Shown here in pieces: positions 8,321 through 15,868 of a stretch of DNA of 19,110 nucleotides. Where the stretch lies: contig JALRDC010000141.1 of NCBI GenBank assembly GCA_023262245.1, positions 1 through 19,110 on the forward strand. Direction: 5' to 3'. A program made the position numbers and the translations under genes. Source of the DNA: Flavobacteriaceae bacterium. Lineage in GTDB: Bacteria > Bacteroidota > Bacteroidia > Flavobacteriales > Flavobacteriaceae. Below the pieces are notes generated by a model. It was not told where the DNA came from and did not search any database. It was given only the letters and a program-made list of their open reading frames with translations. Within the stretch, counting starts at the first letter, position 1. Each line of letters starts with the position of its first letter.

Positions 8321-8333
8321 AAAAAAATAAAAG

Positions 8334-10055
8334 CTGAAAAACTATTTTCCCATATTGACTTGGATAACAGATTACAAATCTGTTGATTTAAAAAGCGATT
8401 TGCTGGCAGGAATTACAGTGGCTGTTCTGCTCATTCCTCAAGGTATGGCTTATGCTTTAATTGCGGGGCTTCCACCTATTTATGGTTTATATGCAGCTCT
8501 TGTTCCACAAATAATCTATGCGGTATTGGGAACATCCCGACAATTATCTGTTGGGCCTGTAGCAATGGATTCGCTTTTAGTAGCTGCGGGATTGGGGACA
8601 ATGAGCATCCTGGATCCAAGTCAATACATTCAAATGGCTATTCTATTAGCATTGCTGATGGGAGCAATTCAGTTTTCACTAGGCCTTTTTAAAATGGGGT
8701 TCATCGTTGACTTTTTATCCAAACCCGTTATCAGTGGATTTACCTCTGCTGCAGCGATCATTATAGGATTAAGTCAAATAAAACACCTTTTCGGAATTCC
8801 CATAGCACAAAGCAATAAACTTCATCTTTTTGTTACCTCACTGTTCCATTCAGATCACACAATCCATTTACCTACACTGGTAATTGGAATATCAAGTATG
8901 TTACTCATTATTTTGATCAAGAAGTGGAACGCTAAAATTCCTTCGGCATTGATTGCCGTTCTGGTGGGGAGTTTGTGGGTATATTTTAGTCAGCAAAATC
9001 AACAGGGAGTAGCGGTGGTTGGCTCTATTCCTGAAGGACTCCCCTCTTTTAGTCTTCCCGTATTAGATTGGACGATTGTAAAACAATTATTCCCAATTGC
9101 ATTTACTATTGCGATTGTTGCTTACATGGAAGCTATATCTGTAGCAAAAGCAATCCAAGAAAAACACAAATCATACGAACTTAATCCCAATCAGGAACTC
9201 CTTGCATTAGGAGCGTCTAATATGATTGGTTCCTTATTTCAGTCTTATCCAACCACAGGGGGCTTTTCAAGAACGGCAGTAAATAATCAGGCAGGAGCCA
9301 AAACTGGTTTTGCCGCACTTATTAGCGCATTAATTGTTGGCATCACTTTAAGTTTTTTCACAGATTGGTTTTATTTCTTGCCAAAAGCTGTTTTGGGAGC
9401 CATTATCATAGTTGCTGTATTTAATCTCATTGATTTAAAATACGCATTGAGATTGTACAGAAGTAGAAAAGATGAATTTGCTGTATTAATACTCACTTTC
9501 ATGCTCACCCTTTTTATAGGAATCTCCCAAGGGATCCTTTTTGGAATAATTTTATCATTACTCTTGTTAGTTTACCGCACCTCTAAACCACATTATGCTT
9601 TTTTGGGTCGTATTGGTACAACTAATTATTTTAAAAACATTGCTCGCTTTCCTGATGAAGTAGTAGTTAGAGACGATCTTATTATTTTGAGGTTTGATGC
9701 GCAGCTCTTTTTCGGTAATATCCAATTCTTCAAACAATTGGTATTAAATACCATAGAGAAAAAACAAGGCAAAGTGAGGGGCTTCATAATCAATGCACGA
9801 GCTATAAATTACATTGACAGTACAGCCACAGAACAACTTGTTGTGCTCATAAAAAAGTTGCAGAAAAAAAACATTCGTGTTATGATAGTTGGTGCAATTG
9901 GTCCAGCACGAGATTTAATAATCAAGAGTAAACTGATTCACGTACTCAAAAAAGAAAATCTATTCATTACTTCTGGGGATGCAACAGATAGTTTTGATGG
10001 TATTTGTAAAAAAACACCCCTTCAGAAAAAACTCAGTGGACAAAGTAACCTATAA
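8334..10055 (+). CDS. SulP-family anion transporter with STAS domain
   Basis: The protein belongs to the SulP (SLC26) family, which moves sulfate, bicarbonate or other small anions across the inner membrane. Family marks are DLKSDLLAGITVAVLLIPQGMAYALIAGLPP near the N-terminus, the conserved QLSVGPVA segment, some 10-14 hydrophobic helices, and a cytoplasmic STAS domain in roughly the last 120 residues. I place the start at a CTG codon (8334), giving 573 residues beginning MKNYFPILTWITDYK, because KNYFPILTW looks like the conserved SulP N-terminus. The next in-frame start is TTG at 8355, which would remove seven of those residues. No ATG fits, and an in-frame stop lies at 8328. Its neighbours argue for sulfate, sulfite or thiosulfate as substrate, but bicarbonate cannot be excluded. 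It follows a likely Crp/Fnr-activated promoter. Confidence 0.92.
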   Translation: MKNYFPILTWITDYKSVDLKSDLLAGITVAVLLIPQGMAYALIAGLPPIYGLYAALVPQIIYAVLGTSRQLSVGPVAMDSLLVAAGLGTMSILDPSQYIQMAILLALLMGAIQFSLGLFKMGFIVDFLSKPVISGFTSAAAIIIGLSQIKHLFGIPIAQSNKLHLFVTSLFHSDHTIHLPTLVIGISSMLLIILIKKWNAKIPSALIAVLVGSLWVYFSQQNQQGVAVVGSIPEGLPSFSLPVLDWTIVKQLFPIAFTIAIVAYMEAISVAKAIQEKHKSYELNPNQELLALGASNMIGSLFQSYPTTGGFSRTAVNNQAGAKTGFAALISALIVGITLSFFTDWFYFLPKAVLGAIIIVAVFNLIDLKYALRLYRSRKDEFAVLILTFMLTLFIGISQGILFGIILSLLLLVYRTSKPHYAFLGRIGTTNYFKNIARFPDEVVVRDDLIILRFDAQLFFGNIQFFKQLVLNTIEKKQGKVRGFIINARAINYIDSTATEQLVVLIKKLQKKNIRVMIVGAIGPARDLIIKSKLIHVLKKENLFITSGDATDSFDGICKKTPLQKKLSGQSNL

Positions 10056-10079
10056 ATTAAATTGACATAAATTTGAAAT

Positions 10080-11489
10080 ATGACTATTGAACAAATCTAT
10101 ACTGGCTGTCTCTCACAAGGAGCTTATTACATTGAAAGCCAAGGAGAGGCTGCAATAATTGACCCTTTAAGAGAGGTAAAACCTTACGTAAAAAAGGCTA
10201 AAGAAAACAATGCAAAAATCAAATATATATTTGAGACTCATTTTCATGCAGACTTTGTTAGCGGGCATGTTACTCTTGCAAAAGAAACGGGTGCTACCAT
10301 CGTATATGGTCCTCTCGCTAAAACAGAATTTGACGCGCTAATTGCAAAAGATCAACAAGAATTTAAAATTGGAGACCTCACCCTTACCGTTTTACACACA
10401 CCAGGGCATACGATGGAAAGTACGACTTATCTCCTGAGAGATAAAACTCAAAAAGACCTTGCCATATTCAGTGGAGATACTCTTTTCCTAGGAGATGTAG
10501 GCAGACCTGATTTAGCACAAAAAGCAAACCATATGACCCAAGAAGATCTGGCAGGCATACTTTATGAAAGTTTGAGGAAAAAAATCATGCCTCTTGCAGA
10601 TGATGTCTTGGTATATCCTGCACATGGAGCCGGTTCAGCCTGTGGAAAAAATCTCAGCAAAGAAACTGTAGGAACACTTGGAGAACAAAAAAGAACCAAT
10701 TATGCACTCCGTGCAGATATGACTAAAGAGGAGTTTATCAAAGAAGTTACTGATGGACTCCTTCCTCCTCCACAATATTTTCCTTTAAATGTAAAAATGA
10801 ACAAAGAAGGATATCAGGATTTAGATACCGTACTTCAATCTGGTACTACTCCTCTAAAACCAAAAGTTTTTGAAGAACTTGCTAATCAAAAAGGAGCCAT
10901 AATTCTTGATGTTCGAAATCAAGATGACTTTGCTAAGGGCCACATTCCACAATCAATTTTTATCGGAATCGATGGAGGATTTGCACCTTGGGTTGGAGCG
11001 ATGATCGGTGATGTGTCGCAAGCTATTCTTTTAATTACTCCTGAAGGTAGAGAAGAAGAAACGGTTACCCGTTTGGCTCGCGTTGGATTTGACAATACCC
11101 TTGGCTTTCTAGAGGGAGGACTAGAGGCATGGAAAAGTGAAGGAAGAGCTATTGACACAGTAGATGGCATTGATTCAAATCATTTAAAGGTGTTAAGTGA
11201 AAAAGAAAAGCTAACCCTTTTTGATGTTCGCAAACCTGGAGAATATCTTTCAGAACACCTCCCCGATGCAAAAAACACTCCTTTAGATTTTATCAATGAG
11301 CATATGAATGACTTTCCCACGGAAAGCCCTTTCTACATTCATTGTGCTGGAGGGTATCGAAGTATGATTGCTGCATCTATATTAAAAAGCAGGGGTATTC
11401 ACAACCTTATCGATATCAAGGGAGGCTTTGGAGCCATTAAAAAAAGTGGAATGAAAACCACGGACTACGTTTGTCCTTCAACACTTTAA
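10080..11489 (+). CDS. CstB-like persulfide dioxygenase with two rhodanese domains
   Basis: The 469-residue protein has three parts. Residues 1-235 are a metallo-beta-lactamase-fold persulfide dioxygenase (ETHE1-like), with THFHADF (His54, His56, Asp58), HTPGH (His110), SGDTLFLGDVGRPDL (Asp133) and PAHG (His182). Residues about 255-360 are a rhodanese-like domain whose active loop has no cysteine (LLITPEGREEE). Residues about 370-465 are a rhodanese with a complete CAGGYRS loop (Cys422). This order matches Staphylococcus CstB, which oxidises low-molecular-weight persulfides and uses the released sulfite to make thiosulfate. Cys188, after the PAHG motif, may correspond to an extra catalytic cysteine described in CstB. 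It lies between SulP and the YeeE pair, so products could be passed to transport. Confidence 0.9.
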   Translation: MTIEQIYTGCLSQGAYYIESQGEAAIIDPLREVKPYVKKAKENNAKIKYIFETHFHADFVSGHVTLAKETGATIVYGPLAKTEFDALIAKDQQEFKIGDLTLTVLHTPGHTMESTTYLLRDKTQKDLAIFSGDTLFLGDVGRPDLAQKANHMTQEDLAGILYESLRKKIMPLADDVLVYPAHGAGSACGKNLSKETVGTLGEQKRTNYALRADMTKEEFIKEVTDGLLPPPQYFPLNVKMNKEGYQDLDTVLQSGTTPLKPKVFEELANQKGAIILDVRNQDDFAKGHIPQSIFIGIDGGFAPWVGAMIGDVSQAILLITPEGREEETVTRLARVGFDNTLGFLEGGLEAWKSEGRAIDTVDGIDSNHLKVLSEKEKLTLFDVRKPGEYLSEHLPDAKNTPLDFINEHMNDFPTESPFYIHCAGGYRSMIAASILKSRGIHNLIDIKGGFGAIKKSGMKTTDYVCPSTL

Positions 11490-11511
11490 ATTAACTTTAA
11501 CTACTATTTTT

Positions 11512-12069
11512 ATGGACTGGATAATGAACCCGTGGCCCTGGTATGTGGGGGGGCCTTTGATTGCATTAATTCTCTTTTTACTATTGTATTTTGGTAAAAG
11601 CTTTGGTATGTCATCAAACTTGAGAACACTCTGCACTATTTGTGGCGCAGGAAACCAAAGTGATTTTTTTAAGTTGGACTGGAAAAAACAACAGTGGAAT
11701 CTGCTGGTTGCTGCAGGTGCCATAATAGGAGGCTGGATTGCTTCCACATATCTTACTGCAGATTCCAGTGTTCTGATTCACAAAGACACTATTGCAAAAC
11801 TGCATCAACTCAACATAAAAAGTGCTGGTAAAGCTTATTTACCTGAAGAACTTTTTAGTCTAACTAACTTTCTAAAGCCAAAAGTTTTCAGCGCACTCGC
11901 TCTTGGAGGTTTGTTCGTAGGGTTTGGTGCCCGTTATGCTGGAGGCTGTACCTCTGGTCATGCCATTTCTGGATTGAGCAACCTTCAGTTGGTTTCGCTT
12001 TACGCAGTAATTGGATTTTTTATTGGCGGCCTTTTCATGAATCACTTCTTACTCCCTTACATTTTATAA
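11512..12069 (+). CDS. YeeE/YedE-family membrane protein, first half of a split sulfur transporter
   Basis: This 185-residue membrane protein has about four hydrophobic helices. It has the YeeE/YedE (TsuA-type) signature FGARYAGGCTSGHAISG at residues 138-154, with a conserved Cys146. A second cysteine pair is seen at LCTICG (Cys41, Cys44). In TsuA, cysteines of such loops relay thiosulfate across the membrane. The next gene, two bases downstream, encodes a shorter relative, and together they would make up one full-size YeeE-type channel. The link to persulfide chemistry comes from the CstB-like gene 22 bases upstream. Substrate (thiosulfate or other sulfur species) and direction are inferred. 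Confidence 0.88.
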   Translation: MDWIMNPWPWYVGGPLIALILFLLLYFGKSFGMSSNLRTLCTICGAGNQSDFFKLDWKKQQWNLLVAAGAIIGGWIASTYLTADSSVLIHKDTIAKLHQLNIKSAGKAYLPEELFSLTNFLKPKVFSALALGGLFVGFGARYAGGCTSGHAISGLSNLQLVSLYAVIGFFIGGLFMNHFLLPYIL

Positions 12070-12071
12070 TT

Positions 12072-12485
12072 ATGAGACATCTATCATTTCTACTTATAGG
12101 TATCTTCTTCGGAATAGTAATGTTTAAATCGGAAGCAGCCTCTTGGTTTCGCATATACGAAATGTTTCAATTCAAATCCTTTCATATGTACGGGATTATT
12201 GGTTCGGCATTAGCTTTTGGAGTATTAATAACTCAAGGTATCAAAAGGTTTCAATTAAAATCAGCTTATGGGGAGCCTATCGTCATTCCAGACAAGACCA
12301 AAAGCTTTTATCGCTACAGTATTGGTGGAATTATCTTTGGTTTAGGTTGGGGGCTTTCAGGAGCATGTCCAGGTCCTATATTTACACTCTTAGGAGCAGG
12401 CTTTCTTCCCATTCTTGTAGTTTTAGTTTTTGCGCTACTAGGAACTTGGCTCTATGGGATGATAATGCACAAACTTCCCCACTAA
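12072..12485 (+). CDS. Small YeeE/YedE-family protein (DUF6691-type), second half of split sulfur transporter
   Basis: The 137-residue protein has about four hydrophobic helices and the motif GLGWGLSGACPGPIFTLLG (residues 90-108) with Cys99. This corresponds to the second cysteine loop of YeeE-type thiosulfate transporters. It starts two bases after the stop of the first half, so the two are translated together and very probably form a heteromer. It is the last gene of the cassette. A T-rich stretch follows near 12502-12510 but no convincing hairpin terminator is visible. Confidence 0.87.
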   Translation: MRHLSFLLIGIFFGIVMFKSEAASWFRIYEMFQFKSFHMYGIIGSALAFGVLITQGIKRFQLKSAYGEPIVIPDKTKSFYRYSIGGIIFGLGWGLSGACPGPIFTLLGAGFLPILVVLVFALLGTWLYGMIMHKLPH

Positions 12486-12521
12486 TTTACTGGGCGCTCC
12501 TTCTTTTTTAGTTCTCATGTG

Positions 12522-12582
12522 TTGTGGCAAAGATTTTAAGGACTGACAAAATGGCAATATCGTTCTGTTTTTTGTAATTTCG
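12522..12582 (+). promoter_or_regulatory. miaB upstream region with TGACA/TGGCA element and near-consensus -7 box
   Basis: The 136-base gap before miaB contains TGACA-AAA-TGGCA at 12544-12556, an imperfect inverted repeat, and another TGTGGCA at 12523-12529. A -7-like box TAATTTCG lies at 12575-12582, differing from TAnnTTTG at one base, about 40 bases before the miaB start. TGACA repeats are also seen upstream of groES, so a common regulator is possible. No full sigma-54 consensus is found here: the TGGCA motifs lack a matching -12 GC. Confidence 0.4.
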
Positions 12583-12621
12583 CAAACAAAATCTTAGGTC
12601 AAAAACTCATTATAACTATTT

Positions 12622-14091
12622 ATGGCTTTAAAAGAAACCCCATCATTGGAAAAAAACCCTTTGGAACACAATGGAACTCCTAGTCCAAGTGGATCCTCAA
12701 AATCGGTTTCCACCAAAAAAGCCTATATCGAAAGTTATGGTTGTCAAATGAATTTTGCTGACAGTGAAGTTGTTGCTTCTATTTTGACAAAAGAGGGATA
12801 TACCATTACTGAAGAGTTGGATCAAGCTTCCTTAGTTTTAGTAAATACCTGTTCGATAAGAGAAAAAGCCGAACAAACGGTTCGCAAACGATTGGAATAC
12901 TTCAATTCTAAAAAGAAAAATCAGTCTAAGATGACCGTTGGTGTTCTAGGTTGTATGGCAGAACGTCTAAAGCACAAATTTTTAGAAGAGGAGAAAATAG
13001 TTGATCTGGTGGTTGGACCCGATGCTTATAAAGACCTCCCAAACCTGCTTCAAGAAGTTGCCCATGAAAGAGAAGCTGTAAATGTTCTTCTATCAAAAGA
13101 AGAAACCTATGGAGATATTGCACCCATTCGTTTGAACTCCAACGGTGTCTCAGCATTTATTTCTATAACCAGAGGTTGCGACAATATGTGCACATTTTGT
13201 GTTGTCCCTTTTACTCGAGGGAGAGAACGCAGTAGAGATCCTAAAAGTATTTTAGAGGAAGCCTCAGATTTAGCTTCTAAAGGCTATAAAGAAATTACCC
13301 TTTTAGGTCAAAATGTAGACAGTTATCTTTGGTACGGAGGAGGTCTAAAAAAAGATTTTGATAAAGCGACACCACTCCAACAAAAAACAGCAATAGGTTT
13401 TGATGACCTCCTGAGTCTCGTTGCTGAAGCACACCCTAAAATCAGAATTCGCTTTTCAACTTCCAATCCTCAAGACATGTCTCTTGATGTTTTAAAAGTC
13501 ATGGCAAAATATGAAAACATTTGCAACTACATCCACCTTCCTGTCCAATCGGGAAGCAATGCCATACTTAAAAAAATGAATCGGCAACATACCCGAGAAG
13601 CGTACTTTAAACTGATTGATTCAATTAGAGAAATTATCCCAAATTGTGGCATCTCCCACGACATGATTGCCGGTTTCCCTACTGAAACAGATCAGGATCA
13701 TCAAGATACATTAGAATTAATGGATTATGTCAAATACGATTTTGGTTTTATGTTTGCCTATTCAGAACGTCCGGGAACTTTAGCAGCAAGAAAAATAGAA
13801 GACGATGTTCCCGAGTCCGTCAAGAAAAAACGCCTCAATGAAATTATTGCAAAACAACAAGAACACAGCCGTTATCGTACCGAGCAATTTATGGGTAAAG
13901 TAGTTTGTGTCTTAATAGAAAAAACCTCAAAGCGTTCGGATCAAAAGTGGAGTGGTAGAACCACTCAAAACACCGTAGTCGTTTTTCCAAAAGAAGATTA
14001 TAAAATAGGGGAATTTGTAGATGTTAAAATCACAAGCTGTACCTCAGCAACCTTAATAGGTGAAGCTGTACAACTTTCAAATCACGTTTAA
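12622..14091 (+). CDS. miaB: tRNA-2-methylthio-N6-dimethylallyladenosine synthase MiaB
   Basis: MiaB is a radical-SAM methylthiotransferase that adds a methylthio group to i6A37 of tRNAs reading codons that start with U. The 489-residue product carries the N-terminal cluster cysteines in SYGCQMNF (Cys41), NTCSIRE (Cys77) and VLGCMAERL (Cys111). The radical-SAM triad follows in RGCDNMCTFCVVPFTRGRERSR (Cys186, Cys190, Cys193), and a TRAM domain lies in roughly the last 65 residues. The first 33 residues are a low-complexity Ser/Pro/Lys tail of no known role. It opens a tightly packed operon, with the sigma-54 activator starting three bases after its stop. Confidence 0.97.
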   Translation: MALKETPSLEKNPLEHNGTPSPSGSSKSVSTKKAYIESYGCQMNFADSEVVASILTKEGYTITEELDQASLVLVNTCSIREKAEQTVRKRLEYFNSKKKNQSKMTVGVLGCMAERLKHKFLEEEKIVDLVVGPDAYKDLPNLLQEVAHEREAVNVLLSKEETYGDIAPIRLNSNGVSAFISITRGCDNMCTFCVVPFTRGRERSRDPKSILEEASDLASKGYKEITLLGQNVDSYLWYGGGLKKDFDKATPLQQKTAIGFDDLLSLVAEAHPKIRIRFSTSNPQDMSLDVLKVMAKYENICNYIHLPVQSGSNAILKKMNRQHTREAYFKLIDSIREIIPNCGISHDMIAGFPTETDQDHQDTLELMDYVKYDFGFMFAYSERPGTLAARKIEDDVPESVKKKRLNEIIAKQQEHSRYRTEQFMGKVVCVLIEKTSKRSDQKWSGRTTQNTVVVFPKEDYKIGEFVDVKITSCTSATLIGEAVQLSNHV

Positions 14092-14094
14092 AAA

Positions 14095-15366
14095 ATGGAT
14101 TCATTACAAAGTGTCAAACAACGTTTCGGAATCATAGGAAATAATTTGGGACTCAATCGCGCTTTAGAAAAAAGCCTACGTGTTTCCAATACCGATATCT
14201 CCGTATTGGTAATCGGAGAAAGTGGTGTGGGAAAAGAAAGTATTCCAAAAATCATACACCAATATTCTCATAGAAAGCACAACAAGTACATCGCTGTAAA
14301 TTGTGGAGCCATCCCCGAGGGAACTATAGACAGTGAACTTTTCGGTCACGAGAAAGGAGCCTTTACAGGAGCAACACAAACGCGAGCAGGTTATTTTGAA
14401 GTTGCCGACGGAGGTACTATTTTCTTGGATGAAGTAGGAGAATTGCCTCTTCAAACTCAAGTTCGTCTCTTGAGAGTTTTGGAAAGTGGAGAGTTTATTA
14501 AAGTAGGATCTTCCAAAGTTCAAAAAACCAATGTCAGAATTGTAGCAGCTACCAATGTAAACATGATGGACGCGATTGCCAAAGGCAAGTTTAGAGAAGA
14601 TTTATATTATCGTTTAAGTACTGTGGAAATTGCACTTCCCCCACTAAGAGAACGCAAAGAAGATATTGTTCTTCTATTTCGGAAATTTGCTGCAGACTTT
14701 GCGCAAAAATATCACATGCCCGCTATACAACTGGACGAACATGCTCAAGCTTTACTTACAGACTATCGTTGGAGTGGAAATATTCGTCAACTCAGAAATG
14801 TAGCTGAGCAAGTCTCCGTATTGGAACAAGAGCGTCAAATCAATGCCGCTCGAATTCGTCATTATCTGCCCGATCGTGAATCACAACTCCCCGCCTTAGT
14901 CAACAAAAAAGAACGAGAAAGTGATTTTTCCTCTGAAAGGGAAATCCTTTACAAAGTTCTTTTTGACATGAAAAGTGACTTAAACGATCTCAAAAAATTA
15001 ACCTTGGATTTATTAAAAAACGGAGGAGGCAGTGAATTGAATGAGAGCAATCAAAATTTGATCAAAAAAATATACGGTAAAGACGATTCTCCGTCCCCAG
15101 ATACCGTGAGCCATGACCCTGTTCCTTACACCCCAGAAACTCATGAGATTTCAAAAGTAGATACTGCGGATAAATATTCTTATGCAGAAACGATTGAAGA
15201 AGAAGAACCTTTGTCACTTCATGAAAAAGAACTCGAAATGATTAAACAAGCGTTAATTAGAAGTAAAGGAAAGCGTAAATTAGCAGCAAAGGAATTAGGG
15301 ATTTCAGAACGAACCTTATACCGAAAAATAAAACAATTTGATCTCAATGATGTGGAGTCAGAATAA
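14095..15366 (+). CDS. Sigma-54-dependent transcriptional activator without sensory domain
   Basis: The 423-residue protein goes straight into an AAA+ domain. It has Walker A GESGVGKE (residues 41-48), the sigma-54 contact loop GAFTGA (88-93) and Walker B TIFLDE (108-113). A long, polar linker follows (about 270-370), then a Fis-type helix-turn-helix at the C-terminus (about 393-415, KRKLAAKELGISERTLYRKI). No receiver, GAF or PAS domain precedes the AAA+ part, so activity is not set by a linked sensor. Control may come through amount or a partner, as with PspF. It sits between miaB and lptE, in an operon with envelope genes. TGACA-type repeats upstream of miaB and groES may be its targets, an inference from position only. 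Confidence 0.93.
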   Translation: MDSLQSVKQRFGIIGNNLGLNRALEKSLRVSNTDISVLVIGESGVGKESIPKIIHQYSHRKHNKYIAVNCGAIPEGTIDSELFGHEKGAFTGATQTRAGYFEVADGGTIFLDEVGELPLQTQVRLLRVLESGEFIKVGSSKVQKTNVRIVAATNVNMMDAIAKGKFREDLYYRLSTVEIALPPLRERKEDIVLLFRKFAADFAQKYHMPAIQLDEHAQALLTDYRWSGNIRQLRNVAEQVSVLEQERQINAARIRHYLPDRESQLPALVNKKERESDFSSEREILYKVLFDMKSDLNDLKKLTLDLLKNGGGSELNESNQNLIKKIYGKDDSPSPDTVSHDPVPYTPETHEISKVDTADKYSYAETIEEEEPLSLHEKELEMIKQALIRSKGKRKLAAKELGISERTLYRKIKQFDLNDVESE

Positions 15367-15868
15367 AATCATGATCGTGCTTTTGGCATTGTGTTTTCAA
15401 GCCTGTGGTATTTATTCCTTTACGGGAGCATCCATACCTCCTGGAGTTACTACCTTTCAAGTCAATTTTTTTGAAAATCTTGCAGGCAATCGTCCAGGCT
15501 CAACAGTTGAACCTGGTCTGGATAATGATTTTACAAACGCGCTTCAAGACATCATCATGAACCAGACCAATTTAAATTTGGTAACACAAGAAGGGCATCT
15601 AATTTACGAAGGGGAAATAACAGAATATAGCGTGACTCCCATGTCAGCAACTGCAAATAATACTGCTGCACAAAACCGACTAAAAATGACTGTTGCTTTT
15701 CGTTTTTTCAACACAAAAAAAGAAGAAGACGATTACAAGAAAAGTTATTCCTTTTTTTATGATTTTCCAGCAGAACTTCAGGTTTATGATGTTATTGATG
15801 CTGCACATAAAGAAATCTTCGATCGTATTACACAGGACATCTTTAATGATACACTAGCAAAATGGTAA
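15350..15868 (+). CDS. lptE: LptE-like LPS-assembly lipoprotein
   Basis: The mature protein begins CGIYSFTGASIPPG, the typical start of the flavobacterial LptE family, which plugs the LptD barrel that delivers lipopolysaccharide to the outer leaflet. With the ATG at 15350 the product has 172 residues and a signal peptide with one lysine, a hydrophobic core and a lipobox ending FQAC (Cys19). Other possible starts are TTG 15338, ATG 15347 and ATG 15371. The last gives a signal peptide without a positive charge, so I prefer 15350. The gene then overlaps the end of the sigma-54 activator gene by 17 bases. Its own stop overlaps the next start by seven bases. Confidence 0.88.
   Translation: MWSQNKIMIVLLALCFQACGIYSFTGASIPPGVTTFQVNFFENLAGNRPGSTVEPGLDNDFTNALQDIIMNQTNLNLVTQEGHLIYEGEITEYSVTPMSATANNTAAQNRLKMTVAFRFFNTKKEEDDYKKSYSFFYDFPAELQVYDVIDAAHKEIFDRITQDIFNDTLAKW

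Noticed and set aside
10068..10075. TAAATTTG, a perfect -7 box just before the CstB-like gene
   Set aside because: It is only four bases from the ATG, so the transcript would have no leader. The AT-rich gap makes a chance match likely.
12143..12511. Second plus-strand reading frame of 122 codons overlapping the small YeeE-family gene
   Set aside because: It is out of frame with a clear membrane protein, and its translation has no recognisable composition or motif.
12486..12621. Terminator after the sulfur cassette
   Set aside because: A T-rich run occurs near 12502-12510 but no stable stem precedes it.
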